This document shows positions 26,934 through 36,897 of a stretch of 64,000 nt of DNA, one piece after another. The notes under the pieces are model-generated. The model made no database searches and had not been told where the DNA came from. It saw only the letters and a program-made list of their open reading frames with translations. The position numbers were made by a program, and so were the translations under genes. How positions within the stretch are numbered: the stretch's first letter is position 1; every line of letters begins with the position of its first letter. The stretch is taken from the NCBI RefSeq assembly GCF_014698065.1, contig NZ_JACJSI010000022.1, forward strand, positions 32,004-96,003, given 5' to 3'. Source of the DNA: Nostoc flagelliforme FACHB-838. GTDB taxonomy: Bacteria > Cyanobacteriota > Cyanobacteriia > Cyanobacteriales > Nostocaceae.

Positions 26934-28829
26934 TCAAACCATTGGAAATGAAACTTGCTTGGCTGGATTTTTAGCCGAACTTGATTTAACTCCTTGTGCT
27001 GCTAAACTTTTATTACGTGCACCAGATGGTGCTGGTCGATCAGCGTCAATCACTACATCGATCAGAAAGGGAACATTTGATGCGATCGCTTGTTCTAATG
27101 CTGCTTCGATATCTGACTCTCTGACGACTACGATCGCTTCTGCTCCCATACCACGGGCAATCATGGCAAAATTTGTCGGTGGAAGTGTTGCATCTGCACC
27201 CTTTAATCCCAAGATTTTCATCCCTTGATGGCACATGTTGTAACGTGCATCGTTAAGTACAATCCAAATCGCGGGAATTTTGTATTTCACGGCCGTGCTG
27301 ATTTCGTTATTCATCAGCATGGCTCCATCGCCAACAATTCCTACAGCTTTGCTATTGCTCGCCAGCGCTGCACCCAATACTCCTGTGACGGCGTGACCCA
27401 TTGCTCCAACTCCGGTGCTGACTCGGTAACGATTAGCTTCGGAAAATTGCAGCATGTGAGTTGACCAGGTAAACGAGTTACCGCACTCTGCCATCACTAT
27501 GGCATCGGTATCTTCAACAATTATCTTTTGAATTGCTGCCATCAATACTTCTGGCCGCACTGGATAATCTACGTCTGGTGCAGGTTCAATTGCTTTGTGT
27601 TCTGGATGAGGTAGGGACAAAGTTGCGGAATCAGGAGCATCCGGTAATTGCTGCAACAATTCTTTCACAAAAGCTTTGATATCAGACCGAACTCCGAAAG
27701 TTTCAACGTGGGGATAGGCTACGCCTGGCACTTCTGGGTCAATATCTACATGGACAAAACCTTCTTTTGGAACTAGCGCCGAACTCCAGAAGGAAGTCGG
27801 TTCACCAAGGCGGGTTCCTAATACGAGTGTGCGTAGTGGAGGTTGTTGTTCCATATAAGTTAAGACGGAAGCATGACCGCCTAAACCTGTGACACCTACA
27901 AACTGGGGATGATCTTCGGGGAAGATACCTTTACCACGGGGTGAACACATGACGGCTGCTCCGGTTTTTTCAGCGAGTTCAAGGATTTCCTCTGCTGCGT
28001 CACGCGCGCCGAAACCAACCCAGATGGCAAAGGGGCCAGATGATAATAACTCTACAGATTTAGCGATCGCTTCTTTTGAAGCAGTCATCGGAAACGGAGC
28101 AACATTTAGTTGAGGTAAAGATATATTCTCAAATAAACTTGTCTGCACTGCGGTAGGAATACTCAAATGAGCCACAAATCCACCTGGTTGCGCCATTGCT
28201 AAAGCAAGTTTGCGGAAAATCTGCGGTAGTTGAGCCGCAGATTCAATAGTGATTGCATAGTTAAATAGCGCTCCTGGGGTAAAAATCCCTCCGCTTGGCA
28301 ATGTATAAGTGCTAGTTTCTTGAATTGCCCAACGTCCACGTTGCGGTGCAGAGGTGCAAGCCGATATCAAAATTACCTTTGCACCTTCGCCACGAGCTGC
28401 AAATAATCCGGTGAGGGCGTTGGTGATCCCCGGCCCTGCTGTAGTAAAAACCACAGTGGGACGATTGTTAGCAAAGTAAGCTTCTGTCGCGGCAAATGCG
28501 GCTCCTGCTTCATGGCGGAAGTTCAAGACTTCTATATTGCTATTAGATAGCGCACCCCAAAGGCTTGCCATTGCACCACCGGCAACACCAAAAGCGTAGC
28601 TTACTCCCAAATTTACCAACATTTGAGTGATCGCATCGGCAACTGAGAGGGTTGGGGCGATTTCATCGTTTAAAAAAGGCTCAATTCCGCCATTCTTCTC
28701 CGATTCATCAAACTGACGTGTATCGTCAGACACAGATTCTACATATCTATTTGCTGGAAATTCCTTGTATGGCTCAGTGGTGATGAGAGGAGAGTTTGAA
28801 CCAGTATAGTTTTGACTCATTGGTTTCAC
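26934..28829 (-). CDS. scyA: ScyA: ThDP-dependent acyloin synthase (acetolactate synthase homologue)
   Basis: 631 aa thiamine-diphosphate enzyme. The cofactor-activating Glu is in NFRHEAGAAFAA; the C-terminal ThDP motif GDGAMLMNNE to LNDARYN is intact. ScyA couples indole-3-pyruvate with p-hydroxyphenylpyruvate to a beta-keto acid, which ScyC cyclises. Relative to acetolactate synthase it has a long polar N-terminal extension of about 60 residues. The start is GTG at 28829; an ATG three codons later (28820) is equally possible. It is the first gene of the run, downstream of the large regulatory gap. Confidence 0.96.
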   Translation of the reverse strand: MKPMSQNYTGSNSPLITTEPYKEFPANRYVESVSDDTRQFDESEKNGGIEPFLNDEIAPTLSVADAITQMLVNLGVSYAFGVAGGAMASLWGALSNSNIEVLNFRHEAGAAFAATEAYFANNRPTVVFTTAGPGITNALTGLFAARGEGAKVILISACTSAPQRGRWAIQETSTYTLPSGGIFTPGALFNYAITIESAAQLPQIFRKLALAMAQPGGFVAHLSIPTAVQTSLFENISLPQLNVAPFPMTASKEAIAKSVELLSSGPFAIWVGFGARDAAEEILELAEKTGAAVMCSPRGKGIFPEDHPQFVGVTGLGGHASVLTYMEQQPPLRTLVLGTRLGEPTSFWSSALVPKEGFVHVDIDPEVPGVAYPHVETFGVRSDIKAFVKELLQQLPDAPDSATLSLPHPEHKAIEPAPDVDYPVRPEVLMAAIQKIIVEDTDAIVMAECGNSFTWSTHMLQFSEANRYRVSTGVGAMGHAVTGVLGAALASNSKAVGIVGDGAMLMNNEISTAVKYKIPAIWIVLNDARYNMCHQGMKILGLKGADATLPPTNFAMIARGMGAEAIVVVRESDIEAALEQAIASNVPFLIDVVIDADRPAPSGARNKSLAAQGVKSSSAKNPAKQVSFPMV

Positions 28830-30542
28830 ATTATTACAGGAAATTACACAAAGACTTTTCAGTTTACAATCACAACGCTAGAAATATTTATGACAAACAA
28901 CTCTATTGTTGATTACAGCGATGACCTAACTCGGTCGATAGTAGAAATGGTTGATCGCTGCTGATAGATGCTTGTGAGCGCAGTACCAAAAAATTTTTAC
29001 CGAAAGCATACAACAGTTGAGGCTGTGCTTCTTGAAACCAGAATAAGGGAGACGAAGATGCTTGTGCAATCAAAAATCTTTTGATTGAGGTGTCAAATTT
29101 TTCGTTTTAATCTTGATAGGTACAGTAATTAAGTAGGTTGGTAGGGAAAAACTAAACCATGTAAACGCCCATAAACTAGCAGCTAACCTGGATTCAAGCC
29201 CTTCTCATAATCTTTATAAAAGTTAACATAACTAGCTTTAATAGTACCTACCTACTTTCTAATACGCATAGCAGGTTTTTAATTTGTGAAGATCGCTATG
29301 ATAAAAACCTGATTGACAATGAAAAATCTTTTGATCTGGGTGTAAATTCTTTCGCTTAAATCGTGATTGCGACATTTCCAGCTTAGTCGATTCAAAAGAT
29401 TGATATCATGGCCCGCCATAGGCATCGCAGCAGCAGTATATGACTAAACTTACAATAGAAAATATCTTGATATATTTGTCAATTCTTTTGCTTTAGGACT
29501 TACATAAGTTTTTATGCCAATTTAAAGCATAAGCCGAAGCCCCACAGTTTGGCGGTCTTTATATTGTCACCAAAGACTCTTGGAGTCAATTGTTTGTAAC
29601 GATAAAGACATCGTTTCTTAACTTTGTGTAAATGAAAATCGGTATATTTCTTTTGAGAAATGATTAAATATTCAGTAATTAATACCAAGCATAGTGTTTT
29701 TTATTGCATGATGTCCATAAACTGTACTTAGTTTAAGTATATAATGTTTGGTTTCAAAAAAATAAATACATTTATACGTAGAATACACTTATTTCTCTAA
29801 TACAAATGTACATCTTACGACAGATGACTAAGCATATTCATCTATAGTTAGATACCTGAGAAGGTAAGTTAAGATAAATTAAGAAAATAAATTGAGGACT
29901 AAAATTTGTTCATTTGGGTCAAGCCAAGCACTGCACATCGCATTTATGTTGAAAATCAAACGACTTTAGACTAGGAGAGTACGGCGTAAATCCAGCCACC
30001 ATCTCAATTAACCAGACAAGTTGCTCAAGCAACTGATTAAAGACAGGCAAACTTCCACCGTTCTGTACTAGTAGTTCGCTAAAGCCCTTGGCACGGGAAA
30101 GATTAAAGGATAAAAAATCTTTATACTTTAACCTTCCCCCAGTCGAAACCTAGCAATTTTAGGTTAGTGAACCATATTTAGTTCTGGAGCAGGACTAGTT
30201 TAAATTTAAAATATTTTTTCTACTTAATAGATTAAGAGTTTTCAACTCCTATCTAAGAAGTCTTGCTGACTAATATAAATTTGATTTGTCTAAATTTGCT
30301 GTTGCCATAAAAGGCTATTAAAGTCAATAAAAAACTCTGAATTAATTTACTTTTTTTAGGAAAAATTAATTCAATAAATTTCTATTTATTGGTATGATAA
30401 GTTTTGTTAACACCGTTAGTAATTTTTTCTATCTTACTAACTAATCTTATTTTAACAGCCTGACAGTGCAGCAATAATTTGAGTAAATTATGACTATTAA
30501 TTCATTAATGGCCATTGCGCTGATTAATTACCAGGAGCAAGT
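28830..30542. other. 1.7 kb intergenic region between scyA and the two-component system
   Basis: A/T-rich and apparently gene-free, it should carry the divergent promoters of scyA and of the sensor kinase. Besides the three 40-bp repeats it holds a facing pair AAGTAGGTTGGTAGG (29131) and ACCTACCTACTT (29248). Positions 29919-30149 contain a minus-strand open frame with no start codon that may be a gene remnant. No promoter motif can be named with confidence. Confidence 0.5.
29072..29498. promoter_or_regulatory. Three 40-bp direct repeats upstream of scyA (candidate operator array)
   Basis: Copies lie at about 29072-29111, 29322-29361 and 29459-29498. The shared pattern is AAAAATCTTTTGAT, then about 4 variable bases, GGTGTcAA, a T-rich run, TTCGcTTTAA. 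Copy 3 is the most diverged. The core is also present inverted at about 29391-29403 (TTCAAAAGATTGA). They lie in the 1.7 kb gene-free region (28830-30542) between scyA and the sensor-kinase gene. A role as binding sites for the adjacent response regulator is inference. Confidence 0.5.
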
Positions 30543-32510
30543 ATGAATATGAATTCTGGCGAACCTACATTAACTAGATCAAACAATCAAAAGGTAATAG
30601 AACCAGAAGTAGAGATGAACTTTGCTCACTTTTTGATTAATCACGCTGTAGATGCTGCTTTCTGTTTAGGAGCAAACGCGCAATTTCTTTACGTCAACGA
30701 TGCCACTTGCCTAATGACTGAGTATTCTCGTGAGGAATTACTTTCCATGAGGCTGCATGATATAGATGTAGACTTTTCTCTACGCAATTGGTCAGAAATT
30801 AACTCACAGAGTTCCGTTACCTTTAAATCTCGCTACCGGACAAAAGGAGGTCGGATATTTTTAGTAGAAATATCCATGAACTATGTCAAATACAAAGAGA
30901 TGGAATTTGGCTGTGCCTTTGCGCGTGAGAAGACTGATGAAATAGTAGAACTAAGCGTGCAAAAGTGGACTAATGAATTAAGGGATGCCAAAGATAATTT
31001 GCAACAGGAATTTTCTCAACTCAAGGCCAAAGAAATAGAACTAGAAACATCTCTTTCTTTGCTTCGTTCTACTCTCGAATCTACTGCCATTGGTATTGTT
31101 GCAGTTAATTTTGAGGGAGATATTCTGAGCTTGAATCAGAAATTTGTTGATATGTGGCAGATCCCGGAGTCCCTAATATTATCTAAGAAATGTCCTCGAT
31201 GCAAAGCCTTTTTTGAGAATCAACTCAAAGATCCAGATGCCTTTAATCGCCTAATTTGGGAAGTATCAAGCCAATCTGATTTCGAGAGCTACGATATTTT
31301 GGAGTTGCAAGATGGGAGAGTTTTTGCACACTACTCTAAACCTCAGTGGCTCAAAGGCAAAATTATTGGTAGAGTGTGGAGTATTTGGGACATTACTCAA
31401 TCGAAACAGACTGAAGAAGCATTACGGCTGAACGCAACTAGATTTCGGACTTTAGCAGAAACTACAGATACCAGCACTTTTCTGATTCAAGGCACACGAC
31501 TTTGCTACATAAATCCAGCGGTAGAGAAACTCACTGGCTACACAAAACAGGAACTGCTAACGGGTTTTGATCTTCGCCGACTGATTAAAAGCAAAAAACG
31601 CAGGCAGATACGTCAGCAAGATGAAGCAGCTAATTTTGAATATCAGGAGATGAATATTTTAACAAAAAACGGTACGGAGCGCTGGCTAGCTTGTGCAGTT
31701 GCCAAGCTTGATGGAGGGTTGGATTTTGGGGGAAACCCAGTAGAAATGATTGCAGGTATCGATATTACCGATTATAAATATGCAGAATTAGGTCTTAACC
31801 AAGCTTTAGAACAAGCCAAACAACTTAGCGAACTGAGAGCGCGTTTTCTGTCTATGGTTTGCCATCAATTCCGAACTCCGCTGAATATTGTTTCATTTTC
31901 TAATAGTTTATTGAAAGAAGAGGTAGACAAACGTACACAGAAAAAAATACAACCATTACTCGATCACATTCAAAAAGCAACCGAACAACTGAGCCTGATG
32001 TTGGATGATATTTTGTTCTTCTCTAAGGCAGAAGCAGCAAAATTAAACTTTGAGCCGAAACCGCTTGAATTAGTTCAGTTTTGTCATGATTTAGTTGCAC
32101 AAATGCAGATGAGCGTTAGCCAAAAGCCAATCAATTTCGTAACTCAAGATAAGTCTATAACAGCCTGTATAGATAAAAAACTCTTAGAGCCTATATTGAA
32201 GAATTTGCTAGATAATGCAAGAAAGTACTCTCCCTCAGAAATGGCAATTGAGTTGAAATTATATTGCCAAAATGATAAGTTAACTTTCCAGGTAAAAGAC
32301 ATGGGAATCGGTGTTTCATTAGTAGATCAACAAAGAATATTTGAGCCATTTTACCGTGGAAGTAATATTGATCATATACCTGGTACTGGACTAGGATTAT
32401 CGATTCTTAAAACCCTTGTAGATTTACATCACGGTCAAGTTTCTGTAGAAAGTAAACTTGGTGTAGGCAGTACGTTTACGGTAATCCTGCCATTAATAAA
32501 ATCAGAGTAA
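30543..32510 (+). CDS. PAS-containing hybrid-free sensor histidine kinase next to scyA
   Basis: 655 aa. Three PAS-type segments (about residues 28-120, 175-285 and 295-415) with a short coiled coil at about 140-180 precede a HisKA domain (phospho-acceptor H441 in MVCHQFRTPLN) and an intact HATPase (N-box NLLDNARKYSP, DMGIGVS, GTGLGLSI). No transmembrane helix is seen, so it is a soluble sensor. A CPRCKAF cysteine pair inside PAS 2 could bind metal or sense redox. It is transcribed away from scyA and followed by a response regulator; this pair is conserved next to scytonemin genes in Nostoc and is the likely UV/stress regulator. Confidence 0.93.
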   Translation: MNMNSGEPTLTRSNNQKVIEPEVEMNFAHFLINHAVDAAFCLGANAQFLYVNDATCLMTEYSREELLSMRLHDIDVDFSLRNWSEINSQSSVTFKSRYRTKGGRIFLVEISMNYVKYKEMEFGCAFAREKTDEIVELSVQKWTNELRDAKDNLQQEFSQLKAKEIELETSLSLLRSTLESTAIGIVAVNFEGDILSLNQKFVDMWQIPESLILSKKCPRCKAFFENQLKDPDAFNRLIWEVSSQSDFESYDILELQDGRVFAHYSKPQWLKGKIIGRVWSIWDITQSKQTEEALRLNATRFRTLAETTDTSTFLIQGTRLCYINPAVEKLTGYTKQELLTGFDLRRLIKSKKRRQIRQQDEAANFEYQEMNILTKNGTERWLACAVAKLDGGLDFGGNPVEMIAGIDITDYKYAELGLNQALEQAKQLSELRARFLSMVCHQFRTPLNIVSFSNSLLKEEVDKRTQKKIQPLLDHIQKATEQLSLMLDDILFFSKAEAAKLNFEPKPLELVQFCHDLVAQMQMSVSQKPINFVTQDKSITACIDKKLLEPILKNLLDNARKYSPSEMAIELKLYCQNDKLTFQVKDMGIGVSLVDQQRIFEPFYRGSNIDHIPGTGLGLSILKTLVDLHHGQVSVESKLGVGSTFTVILPLIKSE

Positions 32511-32662
32511 ATCGGTTCCAAGTTATGAATGTTTAAATCCAGATAGTTGTTAATTAACTAACAATGATAACTACCGGAACGAGGTAATTTATCTTATGCC
32601 TATTTAGATACTCACCAAAGAGTTTAGTAATCAGCTTCTGTAAAAATCTATAGTAATAGAAA

Positions 32663-33568
32663 ATGATGTCTAAATCCTCAAATAAAATTCTCGTGATTGA
32701 AGATGATAACGTTACCCGCGATCTTTATTTAAAAGGTCTTAAGGCTAAAGGTTTTGATACAATAGGCGCTGACAATGGTCTTGCAGGCATCCAGCAAGCA
32801 CAAGAGTATATACCCAACTTAGTGATTTGCGATATCACGATGCCCGATATGGATGGTTATGGCGTTTTAGCAAGGCTACGCCAAGATCCTACTACAGCAA
32901 TTATTCCCTTCATTTTTCTGACTGGTAGTAGTACCAAAGCAGATGTTCGCAAAGCTATGGAATTAGGAGCTGATGACTATCTTACTAAACCCTCTACACT
33001 AGACGAATTGCTCAGAGCGATCGCAATTCGCTTAGAAAAGCAAGCGACTCTCCAATACTTATGTTCTATTCAATTCGAGAAAGCTCCAAAATCAGCCTTT
33101 GCAGATCATAATACTACAGCGATCGCTGGAGGTGTTGCCGTAGTCGCTGATAAAGAAGCCCCTAATAGAGAACCCCCTGACAGAGATGCCAGGATTCCTT
33201 CTAAATCAATTTTTCCGTCCATTCCCCAATTGAAAGAAGTTTTCGACTTTATCGAAGCCCATTATCATCAAGGAATTACTTTGTGTGATGTGGCTGTTGC
33301 CGTTGGTTACTCACCGGCTTATCTAACTAACCGAGTAGCAAGGCAGACAGGAGAAACTGTAAACTGCTGGATTGTCAAACGCCGGATGGCGGGAGCTCGT
33401 TTTTTACTGCAAAATAATAATCAGACAGTCGAGAAGATAGCGAAAGAATTGGGCTATCAGGATGTGTCTCATTTCTCCCGCCAGTTTCGCCAACATCACG
33501 GTTTACCTCCCCAGGCTTGGCGCAAAGAACATCAGCTCGTATCGCAAAGACAGGTGCAACTCTGGTGA
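32663..33568 (+). CDS. Response regulator with AraC-type DNA-binding domain
   Basis: 301 aa. The receiver domain is complete: acidic pair D14/D15, phospho-acceptor D57 (VICDITMPDMDG), T/S in LTGSS and K109 (YLTKP). A linker of about 55 residues follows. The C-terminal AraC/XylS double helix-turn-helix (about 195-295) shows GITLCDVAVAVGYSPAYLTNR and VEKIAKELGYQDVSHFSRQF. It lies 152 bases behind the kinase, so they are probably co-transcribed. It is the obvious candidate to bind the repeats upstream of scyA. Confidence 0.94.
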   Translation: MMSKSSNKILVIEDDNVTRDLYLKGLKAKGFDTIGADNGLAGIQQAQEYIPNLVICDITMPDMDGYGVLARLRQDPTTAIIPFIFLTGSSTKADVRKAMELGADDYLTKPSTLDELLRAIAIRLEKQATLQYLCSIQFEKAPKSAFADHNTTAIAGGVAVVADKEAPNREPPDRDARIPSKSIFPSIPQLKEVFDFIEAHYHQGITLCDVAVAVGYSPAYLTNRVARQTGETVNCWIVKRRMAGARFLLQNNNQTVEKIAKELGYQDVSHFSRQFRQHHGLPPQAWRKEHQLVSQRQVQLW

Positions 33569-33665
33569 AAGTAAATTTACAGCAATTTTTATTTAGATTA
33601 AGACTGAGATGGAGAGTAGTCTAATTCAACAAGAAAACCAGTATTCCTCCTGTCCTCTGCCTCCT

Positions 33666-34868
33666 TTATATAAATAGTTGCGTAAACTCATATATTAAAT
33701 CCACCCTACCTTTACGTAACATGGCTGGATCTAATCTTTCAGTGGTGTTGCAAGTCATCAAGACAACTAACCTTTGCTGCATCTGAATACCAGAGTCATC
33801 AATTACACTCTGATACAAAGTGCCATCCAGCAAACTGAGAATGTGTTCGGTTTTGTTATTATATTGCGCTACCTCAGAAGCACGATTTTGCGCTAAATTA
33901 TCAGCTTCGTTAATAACTATACAAATACGCTCTATGTAAGTCGGTGGGACAAAGTTAGCGATCGCATCATGATCTAAAATAAAAATTACATACCCTAAAG
34001 GTACAAGAATTTCTTTTGCTACTGCCTGTGTCCAGACTGTTTTACCAGTACCTGGTTGCCCATGCACAACAACTGCTAACTGGTTTTGATTAAGAATCGC
34101 TTGCTGTACAGAATCTGTAAAGTTTTGTATGTCTGCGGGAAATGTCCGAATGTTAAATTGACTATGAACTTTGCCTACACGACTTTGATATCCACTCAGC
34201 ATCACTGCTAAGTCGTAAGTTGCTTTGTTAATTAGTGGCGCGAGATTTTTCGCCATTAAAGTATATTGTCGTCGTCCGCGATCGTAAGGATCAATTTGCA
34301 ACCAAACGTCAGACTTCGACCAGTAAGCATAAACAGTATTGATAACGTCTAAGCGTTCCCAGCTAATAAATCTATCTATAGGAAAATAAAAGTCTCTTTC
34401 TGAGTGATACTGGGTAATAATGTCAGGATTACCCAATACACCTAAAACTCGCAATACAGTAATTTCTTGCAGTCGATTAAGAACATAATCAATGGGAATG
34501 CTACTACGACTGACAAATTGGACAATAGGCGTTTCCGTACTCAAAACATCTTTGTAGCGATGATCTGGTGATTGAGGATCTGGCGTGATGTAATTCCAAA
34601 ACTTTTCAACTTCGTAGCGGGTATTTTCAGATACAACACTTAATAAATTAGCCCACCAAGCATAATTATTCCGTCCCAAAATATCAGCAACATTACTTGC
34701 TAAATTCAAACTTTTTTGAGTTAGTTCGCGGGAGTCACTGTACAATAGTTGCCACAAAAACCCCCAGTCTAATTCTCGGTTAAACGGTCGCCAACCGCTA
34801 GCAAGCAAGCTTTGCCGGGTATTATTTGTCGGAGTACCTTCATTACTTCTAAAATAGTCAAAATCCAT
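33666..34868 (-). CDS. AAA-family ATPase with uncharacterised N-terminal half
   Basis: 400 aa. The C-terminal 140 residues are an AAA module: Walker A GQPGTGKT (about 270-277), a Walker B variant ending NEAD, and a sensor/arginine region (MTCNTTERLDPAMLRKGRVD). The 250-residue N-terminal half is rich in aromatic residues and matches nothing I recognise. The Walker B Glu precedes Ala-Asp (INEADN), compatible with hydrolysis. It is convergent with the response regulator (97-base gap) and seems unrelated to scytonemin. It may be a chaperone-like remodeller; function unknown. Confidence 0.8.
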   Translation of the reverse strand: MDFDYFRSNEGTPTNNTRQSLLASGWRPFNRELDWGFLWQLLYSDSRELTQKSLNLASNVADILGRNNYAWWANLLSVVSENTRYEVEKFWNYITPDPQSPDHRYKDVLSTETPIVQFVSRSSIPIDYVLNRLQEITVLRVLGVLGNPDIITQYHSERDFYFPIDRFISWERLDVINTVYAYWSKSDVWLQIDPYDRGRRQYTLMAKNLAPLINKATYDLAVMLSGYQSRVGKVHSQFNIRTFPADIQNFTDSVQQAILNQNQLAVVVHGQPGTGKTVWTQAVAKEILVPLGYVIFILDHDAIANFVPPTYIERICIVINEADNLAQNRASEVAQYNNKTEHILSLLDGTLYQSVIDDSGIQMQQRLVVLMTCNTTERLDPAMLRKGRVDLIYEFTQLFI

Positions 34869-35254
34869 ATTTATTAGTTATGCAGCGTTAATCGAGTTAT
34901 TTTGTGTGAAGTAGGAGATTTTGAAAAACTTTTTCGTAAATTTAACTAATTGCGTACAAATGGTAAGTTTATTTTCTCCATACTGTACTAGTTAGGAAGT
35001 CTTTTTAATTTAACTCATTATTTATGTATTATAGCGTAATACAAAAAGACTACTGTGTCAACTTTTTTGACAAAGTAATTCATAAGTCAATACGCTTGGG
35101 TTAAGGAATGAACCCCAACATTTTCGGTGGTTTGTTGGGTTTCACTTCGTACCCCTACGGGCATCTTGCTACAAACCAACCTACGCAGTTTATGCTTTTT
35201 GACGCTAACTGAACTGTATTGTTTTCAAACCTCGTTTCTAGCTAGGGCTATTGG

Positions 35255-35369
35255 CAATACTTTTCGGATAAACCCAATAATCTCTCTTTTGGCCTGGAAA
35301 AAGGTTAAAGGGCAAAGGGGGAAAGTAAATTTAAACCCTTTCCCTTTCTCCTTTAACCGAAAAGTATTG
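35255..35369. repeat. MITE-like inverted repeat
   Basis: CAATACTTTTCGG (35255-35267) and CCGAAAAGTATTG (35357-35369) are perfect 13-bp inverted repeats around purine- and pyrimidine-rich arms (GGTTAAAGGGCAAAGG / CCCTTTCTCCTTTAA) that also pair partly. The rest of the 34869-35586 gap shows no gene; its open frames are composed of this repeat sequence. Confidence 0.6.
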
Positions 35370-35586
35370 GGGCTATTGGTGTCAACTTAGGGTAGAAGTT
35401 AGCCAGAGCTTGCGTTATTGCGTTGGACTCATTCCCTAACCCCTTCTTCCACTATTGGAAAAGAAACTGGGGGCGAGGGTAAAACTCATACAGTCAGAAG
35501 ATTTCAGCTTAATTTGACACCTATGACAAGCTGTGACCCCCTACTATCACCAAACGCATTACATTATTAATTAGAAATTATTTTAA

Positions 35587-36750
35587 TCAAGTTGAGTATT
35601 TGCCATTAATTTCTATATAACCCTCTGAAAGATCACAACCCCATACAGTTGCAGAGGCTTCGCCAATATTAAGGCTAACATGAATATTTACTTGATCTTT
35701 AGACATAGTTTGCCGCAACTGTTCCAGATTTTCATTAGTTAAACTATCAGGATAAACTTTCACATTATCAAAACTGATAACAACTTTTTCGGGATTTATT
35801 TGCTTTTCATTCTCACATTTTCCTATAGCCATAGCAACTCGTCCCCAATTCGGATCTGCTCCATAGACAACGGTTTTTACTAATGGTGAATTCACAATTG
35901 CTTTAGCTACTTTTTTAGCTTGTGCATAGTTAATTGCTGAATCTACAGTCACTTCAATAATCTTCGTAGCACCTTCAGCATCTCGTGCAATTTTCAGCAC
36001 CAATTCATGTGCAACTTCTTGCAATGCACTAGCAAAATCTGATTCAGAAACTTCACCAGCCAAACCATTAGCGAGAATCACAGCGGAGTCACTAGTAGAA
36101 GTGTCAGTGTCTACGCTTAGGCAGTTGAAGGTTTTATCTATAGTAGAGCGAAAAATAGAACGAAGGCTATTTGCAGAGATTGCAGCATCAGTAAAAAAGA
36201 AAGTTAATAGGGTAGCCATATTCGGCTCAATCATACCGACACCTTTAGCAATTCCTACTAGCTTGGCGTTTCCTATTTGTCGTGTAGCTAGTTTTGATAC
36301 TGTATCGGTGGTCATAATAGCACGGGCTGCGGCATCAAAATCAGCATCAGTGAGCTTTTGTCCCAATCCTAATAAACCGGAGCGGATTTTTTCAATCGGG
36401 TAACGTCTGCCAATTACACCTGTAGAAGCTATTACAATATTATGTGTAGCAATTCCAGTTTCATCTGCAACTAGTTGTAGAACTTCTTGTGCATCGGCGA
36501 TACCACCAGAACCATTAGCTACATTTGCATTTTTAGATATAACGACAATTCCTTGTGCTTGTGAATCTTTTAAGCTACCGCGGCTAATAGTAACACTCGG
36601 CCCCGCAAAAAGGCTTTGAGTGAAGACTCCATCAGCAACACAAGGAACTGATGATTTAATAAATACAAAATCATCAGTTGTGTCTCGTATTCCCAAATTA
36701 GTAATAAATGTACTAAAACCTTGAGGTACGGAAGATATGTTTGATGACAT
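35587..36750 (-). CDS. argJ: Ornithine acetyltransferase family protein (ArgJ-like)
   Basis: 387 aa N-terminal-nucleophile enzyme that self-cleaves before a Thr; the site is in GMIEPNMATLLTF (the second half starts TLLTF). The substrate stretch STGVIGRRYP and ending GCDLSEGYIEINGKYST are characteristic. ArgJ moves acetyl from N-acetylornithine to glutamate in arginine synthesis. It is shorter than typical ArgJ (about 405-415 aa) and has an unusual N-terminus (GFSTFITNLGIRD in place of the usual GFRAAG region). It may therefore be a second, specialised OAT copy rather than the housekeeping one. It stands alone. Confidence 0.85.
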   Translation of the reverse strand: MSSNISSVPQGFSTFITNLGIRDTTDDFVFIKSSVPCVADGVFTQSLFAGPSVTISRGSLKDSQAQGIVVISKNANVANGSGGIADAQEVLQLVADETGIATHNIVIASTGVIGRRYPIEKIRSGLLGLGQKLTDADFDAAARAIMTTDTVSKLATRQIGNAKLVGIAKGVGMIEPNMATLLTFFFTDAAISANSLRSIFRSTIDKTFNCLSVDTDTSTSDSAVILANGLAGEVSESDFASALQEVAHELVLKIARDAEGATKIIEVTVDSAINYAQAKKVAKAIVNSPLVKTVVYGADPNWGRVAMAIGKCENEKQINPEKVVISFDNVKVYPDSLTNENLEQLRQTMSKDQVNIHVSLNIGEASATVWGCDLSEGYIEINGKYST

Positions 36751-36897
36751 TTTTATAAATTTAATAATTTTATTTAATTATCTCATATCATTTACAAAAA
36801 TCTTTGCAATATAGAAAATTGCTATATGAGCGTGCATTTGTATCCCTCAACAAAAATATCTGTGGCAAAAATTTTATGAATAGTAGAAACCAAAAAT

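Noticed and set aside
35127..35390. 87-codon plus-strand frame upstream of the ArgJ-like gene
   Set aside because: It consists largely of the inverted-repeat element at 35255-35369; no family or start signal.
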